From: Roseovarius sp. SCSIO 43702
GTDB lineage: Bacteria > Pseudomonadota > Alphaproteobacteria > Rhodobacterales > Rhodobacteraceae
Reading direction: 5' to 3'
DNA: 64,000 nucleotides
Assembly: GCF_019599045.1 (NCBI RefSeq)
Contig: NZ_CP080623.1
Coordinates: 2,440,501-2,504,500 of the forward strand
The first letter of the stretch is position 1, and each line of letters begins with the position of its first letter. Shown one piece after another: positions 36,607 through 45,383 of the stretch. The translations under genes were made by a program, and so were the position numbers. The notes beneath the pieces were generated by a model. The model was not told the origin of the DNA. It saw only the letters and a list, made by a program, of their open reading frames with translations, and ran no database searches.

Positions 36607-38295
36607 ATGACCTCGATGACCCCGATCCCGCCACGCGATCCGCGCACCGTCATGCGCCTGGCGCGCATGGGCTCGCTTCATCAATGCCGGCTCAGCTTCA
36701 TGCGCACCCTCCTGCGCCGCCTGAAATCCGACGCGTGGCGCTTCGAGACGACCGCCTTCGAGATCGACGCGAAGGGTGTCGGCCACGCGGTCTACACCGC
36801 CCATGGTCCCCGCCACAGCTATTCGCTCGTGGCCTTCGCCCATGACCTGCCCGCAGACCAACGCTCGGACCGGGTGATCGCGACCGCCTGGGACGCGACC
36901 TTCGCCCTTTTCGACGGCATCCCCTCCGACGCGGACATCGCGCGCCTCCGCCAGAACGTGCCCAGGCAGGAGGCCGGGCGCCTTTCGGACCGCGAATTGT
37001 CGCTCAGCCGCGCCAACCGCTCGGTGCGCCTCTGGGACCACGTGGTCGACGCGCTGGCGCAGGGCCACCAACCCGACGCCGCGCGCATCCGCGAGGTGGG
37101 CTACCTGATGCGCACCACCGCCGTCTACGGCTCGGGCAAGTTCGGCGCGGCGGACCGCGAACAATCCGGCCGGCGCGAGGAATGCCGCGGCCCCTTCCAG
37201 GTCGAGATGCTCTCGGTCTATCTCACCCGCGCCTTCGTGATGGACCTTGTCGAGCACATGGCCCGGATGCGCGCACCCGAAACCGCGGTGCCGCTTGCGC
37301 CCGCGCTGCGCCGCACCTTCGGGATCGGCAATTCCACCGGCCTCGGCATGGCGCCGTTCCTCATGAACCACCCCGTCCTCATCAATCACTGGATGGCCGC
37401 CCGCGAAGAGGCCATCGCCCGCGTGCGCTCGCTCCCCACCGCGACCGAGGACGAGGCCCGCGCCTTCCGCGACTACGCCGCCCGCGCACGTCTTCACGCC
37501 GAGGACTGGACGTCGGATCACCCCGTCCAGGTCTCGCGCATCGCCGATCTGCGCGCCGACATGGCCCATCTCGCCGCCCATCTCCAGACCGCCGATCTCA
37601 CCACCGATCGCCCCTGGCAACGGCTCTGGCAATGGGCCGAGGATCGCTGCTCGCTCGAGGGGCAGGAACAGGTGGCGTCGCTCCTGATGGAGCCCTACGG
37701 CCATCTCGTCGACGGCCTCACGTCCTGCATGGATGCCGACGAGCAGGAGGTCATGCGCATCGACGGCGCCATGCGCACGCCCGCGCTTCTGGCACTCACC
37801 CGCGATATCTACGACTGGGCGCTCGCGCTCGACTGGTCGAACCCCAACACGCAGGCCCGCCTCTGGTATGTCTCCGAGGCCAAGCTCGAGCCGCGCCTGG
37901 CCGAGCGTGCCGAAGAGCCGCTCGAGCCTTACGAACAACCTCTCTGCCCGGGCCGCGACGCGGCGCGCATGTATGACGACCTGAAGGATGTCCCGGATAC
38001 GACCGTGGCCGAATTCCTGCTGCGCCACCCCGAGCATCGCCATATCGTCCGCCGCGCGCAGATCGCCGGGCGCTACCCCTATGCCGAGATCCGCGACAAC
38101 ACGATCGACGCGGGGCTCATGCCCATCGACCTGCTGCGCGCCAAGCTCAGCTTCTTCGGCGCCTGCCATTTCGATCCGCGCTCCGACCGCTGGCTGCGGA
38201 TCACCATGTTCCAGCACGCCCCCTTCCCCGACGAGCTGGCGACCGGCAATGCCGACGACTGGACCTATCCCTACCTTCCCGAGGCCGCCCAATGA
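36607..38295 (+). CDS. Conserved hypothetical protein
   Basis: 562-residue soluble protein of unknown function; I recognise no enzyme motif. It is Arg-, Asp- and Trp-rich, has no signal or membrane segment, and contains conserved-looking stretches such as GHAVYTAHGPRHSYSLVAFAHD, EVGYLMRTTAVYGSGKFG and FGIGNSTGLGMAPFLMNHP, the last two hinting at a ligand site. The ATG at 36607 is used; an upstream TTG would run into the hairpin region. It overlaps the DUF3726-like gene by four bases and follows the BCCT gene by 90 bases, so a role with the imported compound is possible. Confidence 0.78.
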   Translation: MTSMTPIPPRDPRTVMRLARMGSLHQCRLSFMRTLLRRLKSDAWRFETTAFEIDAKGVGHAVYTAHGPRHSYSLVAFAHDLPADQRSDRVIATAWDATFALFDGIPSDADIARLRQNVPRQEAGRLSDRELSLSRANRSVRLWDHVVDALAQGHQPDAARIREVGYLMRTTAVYGSGKFGAADREQSGRREECRGPFQVEMLSVYLTRAFVMDLVEHMARMRAPETAVPLAPALRRTFGIGNSTGLGMAPFLMNHPVLINHWMAAREEAIARVRSLPTATEDEARAFRDYAARARLHAEDWTSDHPVQVSRIADLRADMAHLAAHLQTADLTTDRPWQRLWQWAEDRCSLEGQEQVASLLMEPYGHLVDGLTSCMDADEQEVMRIDGAMRTPALLALTRDIYDWALALDWSNPNTQARLWYVSEAKLEPRLAERAEEPLEPYEQPLCPGRDAARMYDDLKDVPDTTVAEFLLRHPEHRHIVRRAQIAGRYPYAEIRDNTIDAGLMPIDLLRAKLSFFGACHFDPRSDRWLRITMFQHAPFPDELATGNADDWTYPYLPEAAQ

Positions 38296-38939
38296 GCTGG
38301 TCGCTGAACGAGGTCGAGGGGCTTTCGCGCCGGGCCACGCGCGGCGCGGGGCTGAGCTGGGGCCTGGCCGAGGACGCGGGCCGTGCGATCCGCTGGATCT
38401 GCGCCATGGGACTGCCGGGGGCCGACGCGCTGGCGCGGGTTCTGACCGAGATCGACGGCGCGGAATACGAACGGATTGCGCCGCGCGACCTCGGGCCCGA
38501 ATGGCGCGCGCCGGGCGAACGGCTCTGCCCGCTCGTCGCCGGCGCGGCGCTGTGCGACATGGCGGGCACACTGGCCGAGGGCGCCGGGATCTCGCTCTTC
38601 GACGTGCCGCAACCGCTGCTGCTCTATCCCTACCTGGCCGCCGCTTCGGACATGACCGGCTGTGCCCTCCGGCTCTCGTGGGAGGATACGGTCCTCACCC
38701 GCCACGCGCGCGTGACCTACCTGCAAAGCGATGCGCCCGACGCCGCCTTCGCGGCGCGCGTCGATGTTGCACGCGCGCCCGGAGAGCCCCTGGGCCGGCC
38801 CGCGCGGCGCGCCTGGCGCGGCGACATCTCGACCGATACCGCCCGGATCCTCGGCGATTTCGCCCGCCGCACCTACGCGCCCGAAACCGACGCGCGCCGC
38901 ATGGCCGGCGCCGGCGCCGGGCTTACCGACAACGACTGA
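38292..38939 (+). CDS. DUF3726-like protein
   Basis: 215-residue soluble protein. The N-terminus MSWSLNEVEGLSRRATRGAG, followed by WGLAEDAGRAIRWICAMGLPG, matches what I remember of DUF3726, a family without known function. The C-terminus is Ala/Arg-rich. Its start lies within the stop of the 562-residue gene (ATGA), so the two proteins are made together and may form a complex. Confidence 0.75.
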   Translation: MSWSLNEVEGLSRRATRGAGLSWGLAEDAGRAIRWICAMGLPGADALARVLTEIDGAEYERIAPRDLGPEWRAPGERLCPLVAGAALCDMAGTLAEGAGISLFDVPQPLLLYPYLAAASDMTGCALRLSWEDTVLTRHARVTYLQSDAPDAAFAARVDVARAPGEPLGRPARRAWRGDISTDTARILGDFARRTYAPETDARRMAGAGAGLTDND

Positions 38940-39039
38940 CCGAGGCCGATTTCACCTAATGGAACGCGAATTGCCCTAAAACGGCCCGGTTTCGACGCGA
39001 TCCCGTCGGAACAAGAACCGAGGAAAAAGGGCAGACAGC

Positions 39040-40107
39040 ATGACCATGCAGGCCGAGCCGCTCTCGCGGGCCGCGCTCTCGACCGAACCGCTTCTCGACG
39101 CCCTCCGGGTGAACCGCGTGCTCCTGGTGATCGTGGGCCTGCATGTCGCGGCGGCCCTCGTCGTGTCGCACCTGACCGCCACGCCGTTCCAGTCCACGAC
39201 GAACGGCATTCTGGTCACCGCGCTCCAGGTGCTCATCCCCGCGTTCCTCGTGGCGCTCTTTCTCATGCGTTTCGTCTGGATGGCGGTCGCGGTGCGCCCG
39301 CGCAACCCGACCCGCTGGTTTCTCGCCGATATCCGCGCGATCGTTCTCGATGCCGACCGGCTTCTGACCGGCATCGTCGCCTTCGCGGCCGTCTCGGTCA
39401 TGTGCGGCACCTTCGCCTATCTCAAGGACATGATCCCCCACCTCCTGCCGTTTGCATGGGACGAAACCTTTGCCGCGTGGGACCGTGCGCTGCATGGCGG
39501 GGTCGATCCGTGGCGACTTCTCGTGCCTTTCTTCGGCACCCCCGGCACCACGGCAGGCATCAACCTGGCCTATAACCTGTGGTTCCTGCTGGTCTATTTC
39601 TCGGCCTTCTACGCCTGTTTCGACACCCGCAACCGGGCGCGGTCGATGACCTTCCTCATCGCCTTCGTGCTCTGCTGGATCCTGGGCGGGAACCTTCTGG
39701 CCACGCTGCTGTCGTCGGTCGGGCCCGCATTCTACGCAGATTTCGGCTATGGCGACCTCTTCGCGCCGCAGATCGCGATGCTGAACGATTTCGCGCAGAC
39801 CCACGCTGTCTGGGCGCCCGAAACCCAGCGGATGCTGCTCGACGGCTTCCACGGCGGGAGCGAGATCAAGGGCATTTCCGCCATGCCCTCGATGCACGTC
39901 ACCATCGCGGTCCTCGTCGCGATCTACGGGTTCGCGATCCGGCGCTGGCTCGGGCTCGTCCTCGCGCTCTACGCGGCGGTGATCATGGTGGGTTCCGTGC
40001 ACCTCGCCTGGCATTACGCGCTCGACGGCTATCTCGGCGCGGTCATCGCCTTCGCCTGCTGGTGGATGGGCGCACGGCTACAGCGTCGGTTCTGCCCCGA
40101 AGGCTAG
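39040..40107 (+). CDS. PAP2 superfamily membrane phosphatase/transferase
   Basis: 355 residues with about six to seven membrane helices. The acid-phosphatase-like motifs are seen late: AMPSMHVTIAVLV and SVHLAWHYALDGYLGAV, with the catalytic histidines. The spacing resembles the Aur1/inositol-phosphotransferase branch of PAP2 rather than simple phosphatidate phosphatases. It therefore may transfer a phospho-headgroup between lipids or trim a lipid phosphate. It is the last plus-strand gene before ribE and lies 100 bases after the DUF3726-like gene. Confidence 0.85.
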   Translation: MTMQAEPLSRAALSTEPLLDALRVNRVLLVIVGLHVAAALVVSHLTATPFQSTTNGILVTALQVLIPAFLVALFLMRFVWMAVAVRPRNPTRWFLADIRAIVLDADRLLTGIVAFAAVSVMCGTFAYLKDMIPHLLPFAWDETFAAWDRALHGGVDPWRLLVPFFGTPGTTAGINLAYNLWFLLVYFSAFYACFDTRNRARSMTFLIAFVLCWILGGNLLATLLSSVGPAFYADFGYGDLFAPQIAMLNDFAQTHAVWAPETQRMLLDGFHGGSEIKGISAMPSMHVTIAVLVAIYGFAIRRWLGLVLALYAAVIMVGSVHLAWHYALDGYLGAVIAFACWWMGARLQRRFCPEG

Positions 40108-40115
40108 CCCGGGCC

Positions 40116-40703
40116 TCACCCCCACTCGCGCAACCGCGCGACGTAGCGCGCCAGCGTGTCGATCTCGAGATTGACCCGATCCCCGACCGCGACGCGGCCC
40201 CAGGTCGTGACCTCCTTGGTGTGCGGAATGAAGTTGATGCCGAAATCGCACCCATTCACCTCGTTCACCGTCAGCGACGTGCCGTTCAGCGCCACCGACC
40301 CCTTGGGCGCCACGAACCGCGCCAGCGCCTCGGGCGCACGCAGGGTGACGCGGGTGCTGTCGCCCTCGTCCTCCACGGCGATCACCTCGGCCACGCCATC
40401 GACATGACCCGACACGATGTGCCCGCCCAGCTCGTCCCCGACCTTCAGCGCCCGCTCGAGATTGACCGTCCGGCCCGGCGCCCAGGTGTCGAGATTGGTC
40501 TTCGAGACGGTCTCGGCGCTCACATCCACCTCGAACCAGTCCGGCCCGATCTCGACCACGGTGAGACACACGCCATCGCAGGCGATCGACGCGCCCAGTT
40601 CGACCGTGCTCATGTCGTAGCCGCACTTGATCCGAACGCGCAGGTCGCCGCGCGTCTCGACGGCCTCGATACGGCCTTGGTCGGTTATGATGCCGGTGAA
40701 CAT
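40116..40703 (-). CDS. ribE: Riboflavin synthase alpha chain
   Basis: 195-residue enzyme that joins two lumazine molecules to give riboflavin. It has the two repeated lumazine-binding halves: the first begins MFTGIITDQGRI, the second GGHIVSGHVDGVAEV, with SLTVNEVNG in the C-terminal half. The start at 40703 is the family-standard MFTGI. In many relatives this gene directly follows ribD; here three capsule genes on the other strand separate them. No FMN riboswitch is visible upstream. Confidence 0.95.
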   Translation of the reverse strand: MFTGIITDQGRIEAVETRGDLRVRIKCGYDMSTVELGASIACDGVCLTVVEIGPDWFEVDVSAETVSKTNLDTWAPGRTVNLERALKVGDELGGHIVSGHVDGVAEVIAVEDEGDSTRVTLRAPEALARFVAPKGSVALNGTSLTVNEVNGCDFGINFIPHTKEVTTWGRVAVGDRVNLEIDTLARYVARLREWG

Positions 40704-40807
40704 TCGCCTCTCCCCTTTACCACTTCTTTGGACTATCCGGCCCATGCTCGCAAGGCGGCGTATATCATGTCTTAATTTCGCCCGAATTTCGCGGTAATTT
40801 CAACCGA

Positions 40808-42121
40808 ATGGCTCGGAAGTCCAGGGTGATGTCAGAGGCCGCAGGCAAAACACGGGTGTTCCTGTTTCTCCAGGGACCGCACGGGCCGTTCTTCGGACGG
40901 CTCGCGCGGATGTTGCGTCGTGCAGGGGCCGAGGTCTGGCGCGTGGGCTTCAACATGGGCGACCGCGTCTTCTGGCCCGACGGGGCCAGCTACATCGCCT
41001 TTCGCGATGCTCCCGACACTTGGCCGGAAACCTTCGCGCGCATCGCCGCGGAAAAAGGCGTGACCGACATCGTCCTCTACGGCGACACCCGCCCCATCCA
41101 CACCGCCGCCGTCGCCGAGGCGCGCAAGCGCGGGCTGACCGTGCATGTCTTCGAGGAAGGCTATCTTCGCCCCTACTGGGTCACTTACGAACGCGGCGGC
41201 TCGAACGGCAATTCGCGTCTGATGGAAATGACGGTCGAGGACATGCGCCGCGATCTCGAGATGTCGGACATGGACACGGCACTGCCCCCGGCCAGCTGGG
41301 GCGACATGCGCCAGCATATCTTCTACGGCGCGCTCTATCACTGGTTCGTGCTCTTCCTGAACCGGGGGTATCGCGGGTTCCGACCCCATCGCGCGATTTC
41401 CGTCGCCGCCGAGTTCCGGCTGTATCTCAAGCGGCTCGCCTTCATGCCGTTCCAGGCGTTCGAGCGGCGCATCGCCACATGGCGGATCCGGCATGGCGGC
41501 TTCCCCTATCACCTCGCGCTCCTGCAGCTCGAGCATGACAGCTCGTTCCAGACCCACTCGCCCTTCTCGACGATGACCGAGTTTCTCGAGATGATCGTCG
41601 CCGGCTTCGCGCATGGCGCGCCGACGCATCATCACCTGGTGGTCAAGGCGCACCCGCTCGAGGACGGGCGCGTGCCGGTCCGCCGCACGCTGCGCCGCCT
41701 CGCCGAGGCGCACGGGGTGGCCGACCGGGTGCACTACGTGCGCGGCGGCAAGCTCGCGAAGCTTCTCGACGAGGCCCGCAGCGCCGTCACCGTGAACTCC
41801 ACCGCCGGTCAGCAGGTGCTCTGGCGCGGAATTCCGCTCAAGACATTCGGGGCGGCGGTCTATGCCAAACCCGAATTCGTCTCGACCAAGCCCCTGCGCG
41901 ACTTCTTCGCCGGGGCCGAACGCCCCGACCGTCGCGCCTATGCGGATTATCGGCGATATCTGCTGGAAACCAGCCAGATCGCGGGCGGTTTCTACTCCGC
42001 GCGCGGGCGCCGGCAATTGCTGCGGCAGGCGGTCGACATGATGCTGAGCGGCGATGATCCCTATGACGCGCTCCGCCGCGGCACCGCGGCGCCTCGGCAA
42101 CAGTTGCGCGCGGTGACATGA
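40808..42121 (+). CDS. kpsS: Capsule polysaccharide beta-Kdo transferase KpsS family
   Basis: 437-residue cytoplasmic glycosyltransferase. Features include VFLFLQGPHGPFFGRLARML at the start, VFEEGYLRPYWVTYE, LQLEHDSSFQTHSPF and the donor-site region VKAHPLEDGR with NSTAGQQVLWRG. With KpsC it builds the poly-Kdo linker joining capsule polysaccharide to phosphatidylglycerol. The 104-base gap to ribE contains divergent promoters. The ATP-driven exporter KpsMT and KpsE are not in the window. Confidence 0.9.
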   Translation: MARKSRVMSEAAGKTRVFLFLQGPHGPFFGRLARMLRRAGAEVWRVGFNMGDRVFWPDGASYIAFRDAPDTWPETFARIAAEKGVTDIVLYGDTRPIHTAAVAEARKRGLTVHVFEEGYLRPYWVTYERGGSNGNSRLMEMTVEDMRRDLEMSDMDTALPPASWGDMRQHIFYGALYHWFVLFLNRGYRGFRPHRAISVAAEFRLYLKRLAFMPFQAFERRIATWRIRHGGFPYHLALLQLEHDSSFQTHSPFSTMTEFLEMIVAGFAHGAPTHHHLVVKAHPLEDGRVPVRRTLRRLAEAHGVADRVHYVRGGKLAKLLDEARSAVTVNSTAGQQVLWRGIPLKTFGAAVYAKPEFVSTKPLRDFFAGAERPDRRAYADYRRYLLETSQIAGGFYSARGRRQLLRQAVDMMLSGDDPYDALRRGTAAPRQQLRAVT

Positions 42122-42157
42122 CGGGCAACGGCCGTAGCGCTGGATTTAGCATATGGA

Positions 42158-42176
42158 TTCAGCTACGTTAGCTGAA
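42158..42176 (+). promoter_or_regulatory. 19-base inverted repeat upstream of the capsule exporter
   Basis: TTCAGCTA-CGT-TAGCTGAA is a perfect 8+8 inverted repeat in an unusually AT-rich 98-base gap. It lies about 43 bases before the exporter GTG, a suitable place for an operator. It could also be the weak hairpin of the kpsS 3' end, but no T-run follows. Confidence 0.5.
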
Positions 42177-42219
42177 AAACCTGAGGCAGAATAATAATAC
42201 AGGTCGAGGAGACCGGGCA

Positions 42220-43368
42220 GTGAAACTCAAGACAACTCGATGGGCGAGGTCCGTCGCGCTTCTGGCCATGGTGGGGATGGTATCCTCCTGTGGCCTGCCG
42301 CGTGTCGGTCCCAACAAGAAGGAAATCTACGCAGGCTCCGTGCAACGCTCGGGCGACGCCTTCGTGATTTCCGTCAACGATCGCGTGACGCGCGCGACGG
42401 CGGTTCAACCCGCGCTCGGCTTCTCCGAGGAATTCCGCAATGCGGGCCGCCTCGGCTCGGACACGATCCGCCCCGGCGACACGCTGGGCCTCACCATCTG
42501 GGAAAACGTGGATGACGGGCTTCTCGCGGGCGAGGGCACCAACCAGACCATCCTCGAAGAGGTGCAGGTCGACGGCGCGGGGTTCATCTTCGTGCCCTAT
42601 GCGGGCCGCATCCGCGCGGCGGGCAACACGCCCGAACGTATCCGGCAGATCATCACCGCCAAGCTCGACGAACAGACGCCCGACCCCCAGGTCCAGGTGC
42701 GCCGCCTCGCGGGCGACGGTGCGACCGTCTCGCTCATCGGGGCGATCAACGGGCAGGGCGTCTACCCGATCGAACGTCCGACGCGCACGCTCTCGGCGAT
42801 GATCTCGGCGGCGGGCGGCATCGGCATCCCGCCCGAGGTGGCCCAGATCACCGTGATCCGCGGCAACATGCGCTCTAAGGTCTGGTTCCAGGATCTCTAC
42901 AAGCACCCCGAGTTCGACATCGCGCTGCGCGGCGGCGACCGTATCCTCGTCGAACAGGACACCCGCGCCTTCACGGCGCTCGGCGCCACCACCGGCCAGG
43001 CCCGCGTCCCGTTCGAGACGCAGACGCTAAGCGCGGTCGAGGCGTTGGCCCAGGTGGGCGGGCTCAACTCCGGCATCGCCGACCCCACGGGCGTGTTCAT
43101 CCTGCGCAACGAACCCGCCGCCATCGCCAACCAGGTGCTGGGCCGCGACGATCTCGTCGGGGATCAGCGGATGGTCTACGTGCTCGACCTGACCAAGCCC
43201 AACGGCATGTTCATGGCGCGCGACTTCTCGGTGCGCGATCAGGACACGCTCTACGTGACCGAGGCGCCCTTCGCACAATGGAGCAAGGTGATCGGCGCGC
43301 TGACCGGCACGCTCGGCGTGGTAGGCTCGGTTTCGACCGCCTCGGACACGCTCTCCGGCGGTTCATGA
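42220..43368 (+). CDS. Polysaccharide export outer-membrane lipoprotein (Wza/KpsD-like)
   Basis: 382-residue secreted lipoprotein: a signal peptide ends at the lipobox VSSC (Cys24). The polysaccharide-export domain follows (RPGDTLGLTIWENVDDG, VDGAGFIFVPYAGRIRAAG), then SLBB-type repeats (VSLIGAINGQGVYPI and RVPFETQTLSAVEALAQVGG). A hydrophobic C-terminal segment could be the outer-membrane helix. It starts with GTG after GAGGAG. Its stop overlaps kpsC by four bases, making it the likely exit channel for the capsule. Confidence 0.9.
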   Translation: MKLKTTRWARSVALLAMVGMVSSCGLPRVGPNKKEIYAGSVQRSGDAFVISVNDRVTRATAVQPALGFSEEFRNAGRLGSDTIRPGDTLGLTIWENVDDGLLAGEGTNQTILEEVQVDGAGFIFVPYAGRIRAAGNTPERIRQIITAKLDEQTPDPQVQVRRLAGDGATVSLIGAINGQGVYPIERPTRTLSAMISAAGGIGIPPEVAQITVIRGNMRSKVWFQDLYKHPEFDIALRGGDRILVEQDTRAFTALGATTGQARVPFETQTLSAVEALAQVGGLNSGIADPTGVFILRNEPAAIANQVLGRDDLVGDQRMVYVLDLTKPNGMFMARDFSVRDQDTLYVTEAPFAQWSKVIGALTGTLGVVGSVSTASDTLSGGS

Positions 43369-45383
43369 CGCCACACGACCGCGACGACAGGCCCGCCGAC
43401 TCCCACCCGGATCGGCGGGTTCGTTATTTCAACGCCGGATTTCTGCGCCAGCGTCGCGTGCGCCGGATCATGGAACTCGCCGGCTATCCGCTCGCAATGG
43501 GACGTCCGCGCGCGGATGACTGGATCGCGGTCTGGGGCCACTCTCCCTATGCCGCGCGGGGCGAGGCGGTCGCGCAACGGACCGGGGCGCCGCTCGTCCG
43601 GGTCGAGGACGCCTTTCTGCGGTCGCTGCATCCCGGCCGTGGCGGCGAGCCGCCCCTCGGGCTGGTCATCGACCACACCGGCGCGCATTTCGCCGGCGCC
43701 GCGCCGTCTGACCTCGAAACGCTGCTCGCCACGCATCCGCTCGACGATACCGCGCTGCTCGACCGCGCCCGCGCCGCCATCGCCCGCCTGCAAGAGGCGC
43801 ATCTCACGAAATACACCGGCTTCGACCCCGACACGCCCTGTCCCGATCCGGGCTACGTGCTCGTCATCGACCAGACGCGCGACGATGCCTCCGTGATCCG
43901 GGGCGGCGCCGACGCCAACACCTTCCGCGAGGCGCTCTACTACGCGCAGGAGGAAAATCCCGGCGCGCGCATCCTCATCAAAACGCATCCCGAGACCGTC
44001 GCGGGCCACCGCGCGGGCTATTTTTCCCCCGCGGACATCTCGGGTCGCATCACGCTCTTCTCCGACGCGGTCAGCCCGTGGCACCTGCTCGAGGGCGCGG
44101 TCGCGGTCTATACCGTCTCCTCGCAACTGGGGTTCGAGGCCATCCTCGCCGGCCACCGCCCCCGCGTCTTCGGGCAACCTTTCTATGCCGGCTGGGGCCT
44201 GACCGACGACCGCCACCCGCTCGCCCTCTCTCGCCGGGGCCGCGCGCTGACCCGTGCGCAGCTCTTCGCGGCGGCGATGATCCTCTATCCCGTCTGGTAC
44301 GATCCCTATCGCGACCGCCTGTGCGACCTCGAGGACGCCATCGCGACGCTCGAGGCGCAGACGCGCGCCTGGCGCGAGGATCATCGCGGCTGGTCGGCCC
44401 ATGCCATGCGCCTCTGGAAACGCAAGCCGCTCCAGGGCTTCTTCGGCCGCCATCGCCGCATGGTCTTCGACCGCGCGGCCCCCGATCGGCGGCACATGGT
44501 CTGGGCCGCGCAGGCCGACCGCGCACCCCATGCCGATGTCCGGATCGAGGATGGCTTCCTCCGGTCCCGCGGTCTCGGCGCCGATCTCGTTCCGCCGCTG
44601 TCGCTCGTGGTCGACGATCTGGGCATCTACTACGATCCCACCGCCCCCTCGCGGCTCGAGGACTGGATCGCCCGCCGCGCCACCCTGCGCCCCGACCAGG
44701 CGCTGCGCGCCGAACGACTCGTCAAGGCGATCACCGATCGGGGGTTGTCGAAATACAATCTCGGGCAGGCAAAGCCCGAACTCCCGGCGGGCCGCCGCAT
44801 CCTCGTGCCGGGGCAGGTCGAGGACGACGCCTCGATCCGTCTCGGCGCCGGCGAGGTCAGGACCAACCGCGCCCTGCTCGAGGCCGCGCGCGCCGCGAAT
44901 CCGGACGCGATCGTCCTCTACAAGCCCCACCCCGATGTCGAGGCGGGCCTGCGCGCGGGTGCGGTCCCGGCCGATGTCGTCGCCACGCTGGCCGATGCCG
45001 TCCTGTCCCGCACCGACCCCGCGCAGCTCCTGCACGAGGTCGACGAGGTCTGGACCATCACCTCCCTCATGGGGTTCGAAGCGCTCCTGCGCGGGGTCGA
45101 GGTCACGACGCTCGGTGCCCCCTTCTACGCGGGCTGGGGTCTCACGACCGATCTCGGCGCGGTCCCCGCCCGCCGCACGGCGCGGCCGACGCTCGACGGT
45201 CTGGTGCATGCCACGCTCATCGACTACCCGCGCTACCGCGATCCGGTGACGGGCATGCCCTGCCCGGTCGAGGTGATCGTCGACCGGCTCGCCTCTGGCA
45301 CGATCCCGCGCCCCGGCCCCGCCAATCGCCTTCTCTCCAAGCTCCAGGGCATCTTCGCGACCCACGCCGCGCTCTGGCGTTAG
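43365..45383 (+). CDS. kpsC: Capsule polysaccharide beta-Kdo transferase KpsC
   Basis: 672-residue cytoplasmic enzyme with two glycosyltransferase modules that alternately add beta-Kdo residues to the lipid linker. The duplication is visible: VRVEDAFLRSLHPG against VRIEDGFLRSRGLG, KTHPETVAGHRAG against KPHPDVEAGLRAG, and GQPFYAGWGLTDD against GAPFYAGWGLTTD. The ATG at 43365 lies inside the exporter stop. Its last four bases overlap the end of convergent ribD. Confidence 0.94.
   Translation: MTPHDRDDRPADSHPDRRVRYFNAGFLRQRRVRRIMELAGYPLAMGRPRADDWIAVWGHSPYAARGEAVAQRTGAPLVRVEDAFLRSLHPGRGGEPPLGLVIDHTGAHFAGAAPSDLETLLATHPLDDTALLDRARAAIARLQEAHLTKYTGFDPDTPCPDPGYVLVIDQTRDDASVIRGGADANTFREALYYAQEENPGARILIKTHPETVAGHRAGYFSPADISGRITLFSDAVSPWHLLEGAVAVYTVSSQLGFEAILAGHRPRVFGQPFYAGWGLTDDRHPLALSRRGRALTRAQLFAAAMILYPVWYDPYRDRLCDLEDAIATLEAQTRAWREDHRGWSAHAMRLWKRKPLQGFFGRHRRMVFDRAAPDRRHMVWAAQADRAPHADVRIEDGFLRSRGLGADLVPPLSLVVDDLGIYYDPTAPSRLEDWIARRATLRPDQALRAERLVKAITDRGLSKYNLGQAKPELPAGRRILVPGQVEDDASIRLGAGEVRTNRALLEAARAANPDAIVLYKPHPDVEAGLRAGAVPADVVATLADAVLSRTDPAQLLHEVDEVWTITSLMGFEALLRGVEVTTLGAPFYAGWGLTTDLGAVPARRTARPTLDGLVHATLIDYPRYRDPVTGMPCPVEVIVDRLASGTIPRPGPANRLLSKLQGIFATHAALWR

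Noticed and set aside
36580..38571. A 663-codon minus-strand frame opposite the 562-residue gene
   Set aside because: The plus-strand gene has an ATGA overlap with the DUF3726-like gene and regular protein composition; the minus frame has neither context nor motif.
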